A stretch of 64,000 bases of DNA, taken from contig JAIZVZ010000003.1 of assembly GCA_021768485.1 (NCBI GenBank), forward strand, positions 54,633-118,632. The letters are read 5' to 3'. The position numbers and the translations under genes are program-made. Under the pieces are notes generated by a model. It was given only the letters and a program-made list of their open reading frames with translations. It had not been told where the DNA came from and searched no databases. Shown here in pieces: positions 60,880 through 64,000 of this stretch. Source of the DNA: Oxalobacteraceae bacterium (GTDB lineage: Bacteria > Pseudomonadota > Gammaproteobacteria > Burkholderiales > Burkholderiaceae_D). Within the stretch, counting starts at the first letter, position 1. Each line of letters opens with the position of its first letter.

Positions 60880-63312
60880 ATGACGCCACCACCCCGCCCC
60901 GTTACGCCATTCCAGTCGGCCCCATCCGAGCGCCCGTCGGCCAAGGGTTTGCCCCCGAACACCTTGCCATCCGATGCGCACGTTGCGTACAGAGAGCGTT
61001 TTTGGAAGGGCTTGCGCCGTCCATATGGCATCACATTCGCCATCGTGCTCGGCAGCCTGGCCCTGATTGCAACGTGCTGGCTAGCGGTGTTGGCCCAAAT
61101 TCATTACGAGCATCAAGACAATATTGACGATGCCATCGAGCGCAACAAGAATCTGGCAATTGCGTTTGAGCAATATTCTGTCAGCACAATAAAAAATGCT
61201 GAAGCGGCCGCGCTGTATATCAAACGCGAATATGCTTATCGCGGCAAGCAAATCGATCTCAAAAAATTATTGGCCGAAGGCCAGTGGGATGGCCGGGGAA
61301 AAGACAAATTATTCAGCGCCGCGATTATTTTCGATGAACATGGCGATTTTGTGGCCAGCAGCAGCCGCAGTCCGCTGATCGTACCGAAAAATATTGCCGA
61401 CCGAGAGCATTTTGCCGTACACGCCGCCCAGGACAGCGGAAAAATTTTCATCGGCAAGCCCGTCTCGGCGGCCTCGATCGGCCGGCAATTGATTCCTTTG
61501 ACCCGCCGCATCAATAAACCCGACGGCTCTTTTGGCGGCATTGTCGATATCCTGATCGAACCTGCGCAATTTACCGAATTTCAGCAAAATGCAATCGTCC
61601 ACCCCGACGATGCCATTGTCCTGGTCGGACTTGACGGCATCGCGCGCGCGCGCCAGGTAGGCCATACGCTGACCGCCGCCGAAGACTACCGCGATACCTA
61701 TATCGTCAGCGAAGCCCGGCTGCATGCCAGTGGCAATGTCAAAGGCCAGGGCAAGAACGATCATGTCCTGCGCCTGTACAGTTACCGCGCCTTATACGAT
61801 TACCCGCTGATCGCCGTTGTCGGCGTGGCCGAAAAAGACGTGCTGGCCCATTTTTCGCAACGAAAAATCCGTTATTTCTGGGGCGCCGGGATTGTGACCT
61901 TGCTCATCGCCATGTTTGCCACGCTGATGGGCGTGGCGCATCGGCGCCAGACCGGGGCCGTCGCCCAATTGCTGCATCTGGCGCATTTCGATACCCTCAC
62001 CGGTTTGCCTAACCGCCGCCTGTTTTACGAGGCGCTCTCGAATACACTGGCCCAGGCGCGAGAAAACAATTGGGTGATCGCAGTGCTGTTCATCGATCTC
62101 GACCGCTTCAAAAACATCAACGACACCCTCGGCCATGCGATCGGCGATGATTTATTGCGCAAATTCGGCAATCGCCTGTTTCATTGCCTGCGCAACCGCG
62201 ACACTATCGGCCGCCTGGGCGGCGACGAATTTACGGTCACGCTGGTGTTGCCGCGCGGCCATCAGGGCGCCGTTACGGTTGCCAATAAAATCCGCGAAGC
62301 GCTGCGCAAGCCTTTTGACTTGAATGGCCACGAAATCAGTGTTACCGCCAGCATAGGCATCACTTATTTCCCTGACGATGGCGCCGATGCCGACACCCTG
62401 CTCAAATATGCCGATACCGCGATGTACCGGGCCAAGGATGCCGGGCGCGACACTTACCGCTTCTTTACGGCCGCGATGAATGCGCAGGCAATGGCCCGCC
62501 TCGATCTCGAACATGCCTTGCGCAAAGCGTTAGACAATGATGAATTCGTGCTCTACTACCAGCCCAAAATTGCCATCAGCAGTGGCCATATCATCGGCGT
62601 CGAAGCGCTGATCCGCTGGAACCGGCCAGACCATGGTCTGGTATTTCCCGGTGATTTCATCCCCTTGCTGGAAGAAACCGGCCTGATCGGACGCGTCGGC
62701 AGCTGGGTCATCGATAACGCCTGCAAACAAATAGCGATATGGGAACAGGGCGGCGTCGGGCCGATCCATGTTTCGATCAATGTCTCGGGCATCCAGTTTT
62801 TCGAGGGTTCGCTCGAGTCCGATATTTTGCAGGCATTGAAAACCCATGCCATCTCGCCCGAATTACTGGAACTGGAATTGACGGAAACCTCGCTGATGTC
62901 GAATGTCGAAGACACCATCGGTACGCTGCGCAACCTGAAAGAGCTCGGCATCCGCATTTCAATCGACGATTTCGGCACCGGCTACTCAAGCCTGGCATAT
63001 CTGAAACGGTTCCCGATAGATACCATCAAGATCGATCGCGCCTTCATCCGCGATGTCACCACCGATGCCGATGACGCCGCCATCGTGCTGGCCATCATCA
63101 ATATGGCGCACAGCCTGAAACTCAATGTCATTGCCGAAGGGGTAGAAACGGCTGAACAGCTCGACTATCTTCAGCGCCATGGCTGCGACCAGATCCAGGG
63201 CTATTATTTCAGCCGGCCAGTACCGCCATCGATGCTGGAGCAAATCGTCGAACGTGAAAACAAGTTGTTACTGGCAGCCGCGGCCAGCGTCTTCGTCAGC
63301 GCAGGTCTTTAA
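60880..63312 (+). CDS. Membrane-bound dCache-GGDEF-EAL c-di-GMP enzyme
   Basis: An 810-residue protein. N-terminal Pro-rich leader; membrane segment (about 50-72); periplasmic dCache-like sensor (about 73-330, with SAAIIFDEHGDFVASSSR and FIGKPVSAASIGRQLIPLTR); second membrane segment (about 333-352); GGDEF domain (about 365-530) with intact RLGGDEFTVTL and an I-site RNRD; EAL domain (about 550-800) with VEALIRWNRP, the metal-binding ELELTETSLMS and ISIDDFGTGYSSLAYLKRFP. Both catalytic sites look intact, so the protein could make or degrade c-di-GMP depending on its sensor. Ligand unknown. Confidence 0.92.
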   Translation: MTPPPRPVTPFQSAPSERPSAKGLPPNTLPSDAHVAYRERFWKGLRRPYGITFAIVLGSLALIATCWLAVLAQIHYEHQDNIDDAIERNKNLAIAFEQYSVSTIKNAEAAALYIKREYAYRGKQIDLKKLLAEGQWDGRGKDKLFSAAIIFDEHGDFVASSSRSPLIVPKNIADREHFAVHAAQDSGKIFIGKPVSAASIGRQLIPLTRRINKPDGSFGGIVDILIEPAQFTEFQQNAIVHPDDAIVLVGLDGIARARQVGHTLTAAEDYRDTYIVSEARLHASGNVKGQGKNDHVLRLYSYRALYDYPLIAVVGVAEKDVLAHFSQRKIRYFWGAGIVTLLIAMFATLMGVAHRRQTGAVAQLLHLAHFDTLTGLPNRRLFYEALSNTLAQARENNWVIAVLFIDLDRFKNINDTLGHAIGDDLLRKFGNRLFHCLRNRDTIGRLGGDEFTVTLVLPRGHQGAVTVANKIREALRKPFDLNGHEISVTASIGITYFPDDGADADTLLKYADTAMYRAKDAGRDTYRFFTAAMNAQAMARLDLEHALRKALDNDEFVLYYQPKIAISSGHIIGVEALIRWNRPDHGLVFPGDFIPLLEETGLIGRVGSWVIDNACKQIAIWEQGGVGPIHVSINVSGIQFFEGSLESDILQALKTHAISPELLELELTETSLMSNVEDTIGTLRNLKELGIRISIDDFGTGYSSLAYLKRFPIDTIKIDRAFIRDVTTDADDAAIVLAIINMAHSLKLNVIAEGVETAEQLDYLQRHGCDQIQGYYFSRPVPPSMLEQIVERENKLLLAAAASVFVSAGL

Positions 63313-63433
63313 GCCAAGCTGTAGTCAAGGCGGGACAATCGATAGAACGCTAACAATATGGCCATCCCGCGCATATAAATATGGCGCGGCGCTCACGCGC
63401 TGCGCCATCGGACGTCGTCTTTGAAATCAGGCG

Positions 63434-63667
63434 TCAATGCCGCGTATTCAGTGAAGATATGGCATAACCTTTGCTGACAATCTGTTCGGCCGCCATCTTG
63501 ATATCAAATTGCATCAGTGCATCGCTGGATTCGCCAGGGTCTATTCCCCGCACATGATCTTCCCAATCTACATTCGTCGCTTCAGCAGGAATGGTATGCC
63601 CTTCCGGTACTGCGAGATAAGAAAATGTGCCACCAGATTCAGCCCTACGGAAAATATCCAGACGCAT
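63434..63667 (-). CDS. DUF6139-like small protein
   Basis: A 77-residue soluble protein (MRLDIFRRAESGGTFSYLAV, PEGHTIPAEATNVDWEDHV and SKGYAISSLN at the end). It matches my memory of the DUF6139 family, a small protein of unknown function in Oxalobacteraceae and relatives, which supports the taxonomic reading of the window. I start at the ATG at 63667, preceded by AAAGGAAA; the frame is open to 63778 but homology starts at MRLD. It stands alone, with a terminator about 130 bp upstream. Confidence 0.75.
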   Translation of the reverse strand: MRLDIFRRAESGGTFSYLAVPEGHTIPAEATNVDWEDHVRGIDPGESSDALMQFDIKMAAEQIVSKGYAISSLNTRH

Positions 63668-63797
63668 AATATTTCCTTTCCAAGTTTGGTGAATTGCTAG
63701 CAATAATGACTCCAAAACCAATAGAAAGTTGCACGTACATTGATCTAATCGAAATACGTTTCGGATAAACCGAAACAATCATACCTTATCCAAATAA

Positions 63798-63834
63798 AAA
63801 AAAGCCGCCTCACCAGATGGTGCGACGGCTTTTT
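63798..63834. terminator. Bidirectional terminator-like hairpin
   Basis: AAAAAAGCCG (from 63798) pairs with CGGCTTTTTT (to 63834) around an inner CACC/GGTG stem, with A-run and T-run on either side. It would stop transcription from either strand between the rRNA operon and the DUF6139-like gene. Confidence 0.75.
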
Positions 63835-63923
63835 GTTGTGCCGGCGAGAAGCCCCGGGGTCCGGAAGTCTGTAGCAAGAAGCGCCGCCGAGGCGGCGGCA
63901 TAAAGCGAAGAGGCAAAGCGAAA

Positions 63924-63951
63924 CGCCCCGGCCAAGTAAATGGTCGGGGCG
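63924..63951 (-). terminator. Terminator of the rRNA operon
   Basis: CGCCCCGGCCA (63924-63934) pairs with TGGTCGGGGCG (63941-63951), a GC-rich 11-bp stem with one G-T pair, followed on the minus strand by TTTCGCTTT. It stands about 15 bp after the 5S 3' end, the usual place for an rRNA operon terminator. Confidence 0.75.
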
Positions 63952-63965
63952 TCTCTGGTATAACA

Positions 63966-64000
63966 GCCTGACGATAACCTACTTTCGCACGCGATTACGC
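63966..64000 (-). rRNA. 5S ribosomal RNA, 3' end only
   Basis: The reverse complement of 63966-64000 reads to GCGAAAGTAGGTTATCGTCA and GGC, the conserved 3' end of bacterial 5S rRNA (usual form GTGAAAGTAGGTNATCGTCAGGC). About 35 of roughly 115 bases are inside the window; the rest and presumably the 23S and 16S genes lie to the right. A GC-rich terminator follows on the same strand. Confidence 0.85.

Overview
The window (GC-rich, roughly 60%) looks like chromosome of a betaproteobacterium of the order Burkholderiales, most likely family Oxalobacteraceae (Janthinobacterium/Duganella/Massilia/Collimonas relatives). This is inferred from codon use, gene families and the small DUF6139-type gene at the right end; it was not checked by search. 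No phage, integrase, transposase, plasmid gene or CRISPR array is visible. The only RNA gene is the 3' end of a 5S rRNA entering from the right edge, so an rRNA operon lies just outside.

Layout. 1-1408: start of an MCE-type lipid-transport module (MCE protein cut by the edge, MlaE-like permease). 1796-7628: selU and selD (tRNA selenouridine synthesis) followed by a PhnD/PhnC/PhnE/PhnE-type ABC importer, read here as a probable selenium-oxyanion uptake system. 7693-11744: HAD phosphatase, chemoreceptor, polysaccharide deacetylase. 11733-29172: an 18-gene minus-strand operon for an aryl polyene (APE) pigment. It holds two ketosynthases and a chain-length-factor-like partner, ketoreductase, dehydratases, two acyl carrier proteins, ligase-dehydratase fusion, aromatic ammonia lyase, methyltransferase, glycosyltransferase, two acyltransferases, thioesterase, LolA/MMPL/lipoprotein export group and phosphopantetheinyl transferase. 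Most neighbouring genes overlap by 4 to 20 nt.

29733-37625: a purine/nucleoside uptake locus with an 8-oxoguanine-deaminase-like enzyme, two permeases and an ATPase on the minus strand, and a Tsx-like outer-membrane channel and BMP binding protein on the plus strand. 38189-44202: a NYN-LOTUS protein divergent from the four-gene Anbu operon (circularly permuted ATP-grasp, alpha-E protein, transglutaminase-like protease, Anbu proteasome-like peptidase). 44358-46624: LysR regulator and FMN alpha-hydroxy-acid oxidase. 46880-51791: branched-chain amino-acid type ABC transporter with a LivM-LivG fusion. 51852-63667: lipocalin, two c-di-GMP enzymes, DctA, SRAP protein, YihY, a RNase D-like exonuclease, an AI-2E family permease and small conserved genes.

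A window-wide feature is the number of short tandem arrays (7-24 bp units, 2-7 copies) at gene edges. Several begin exactly at a stop codon.
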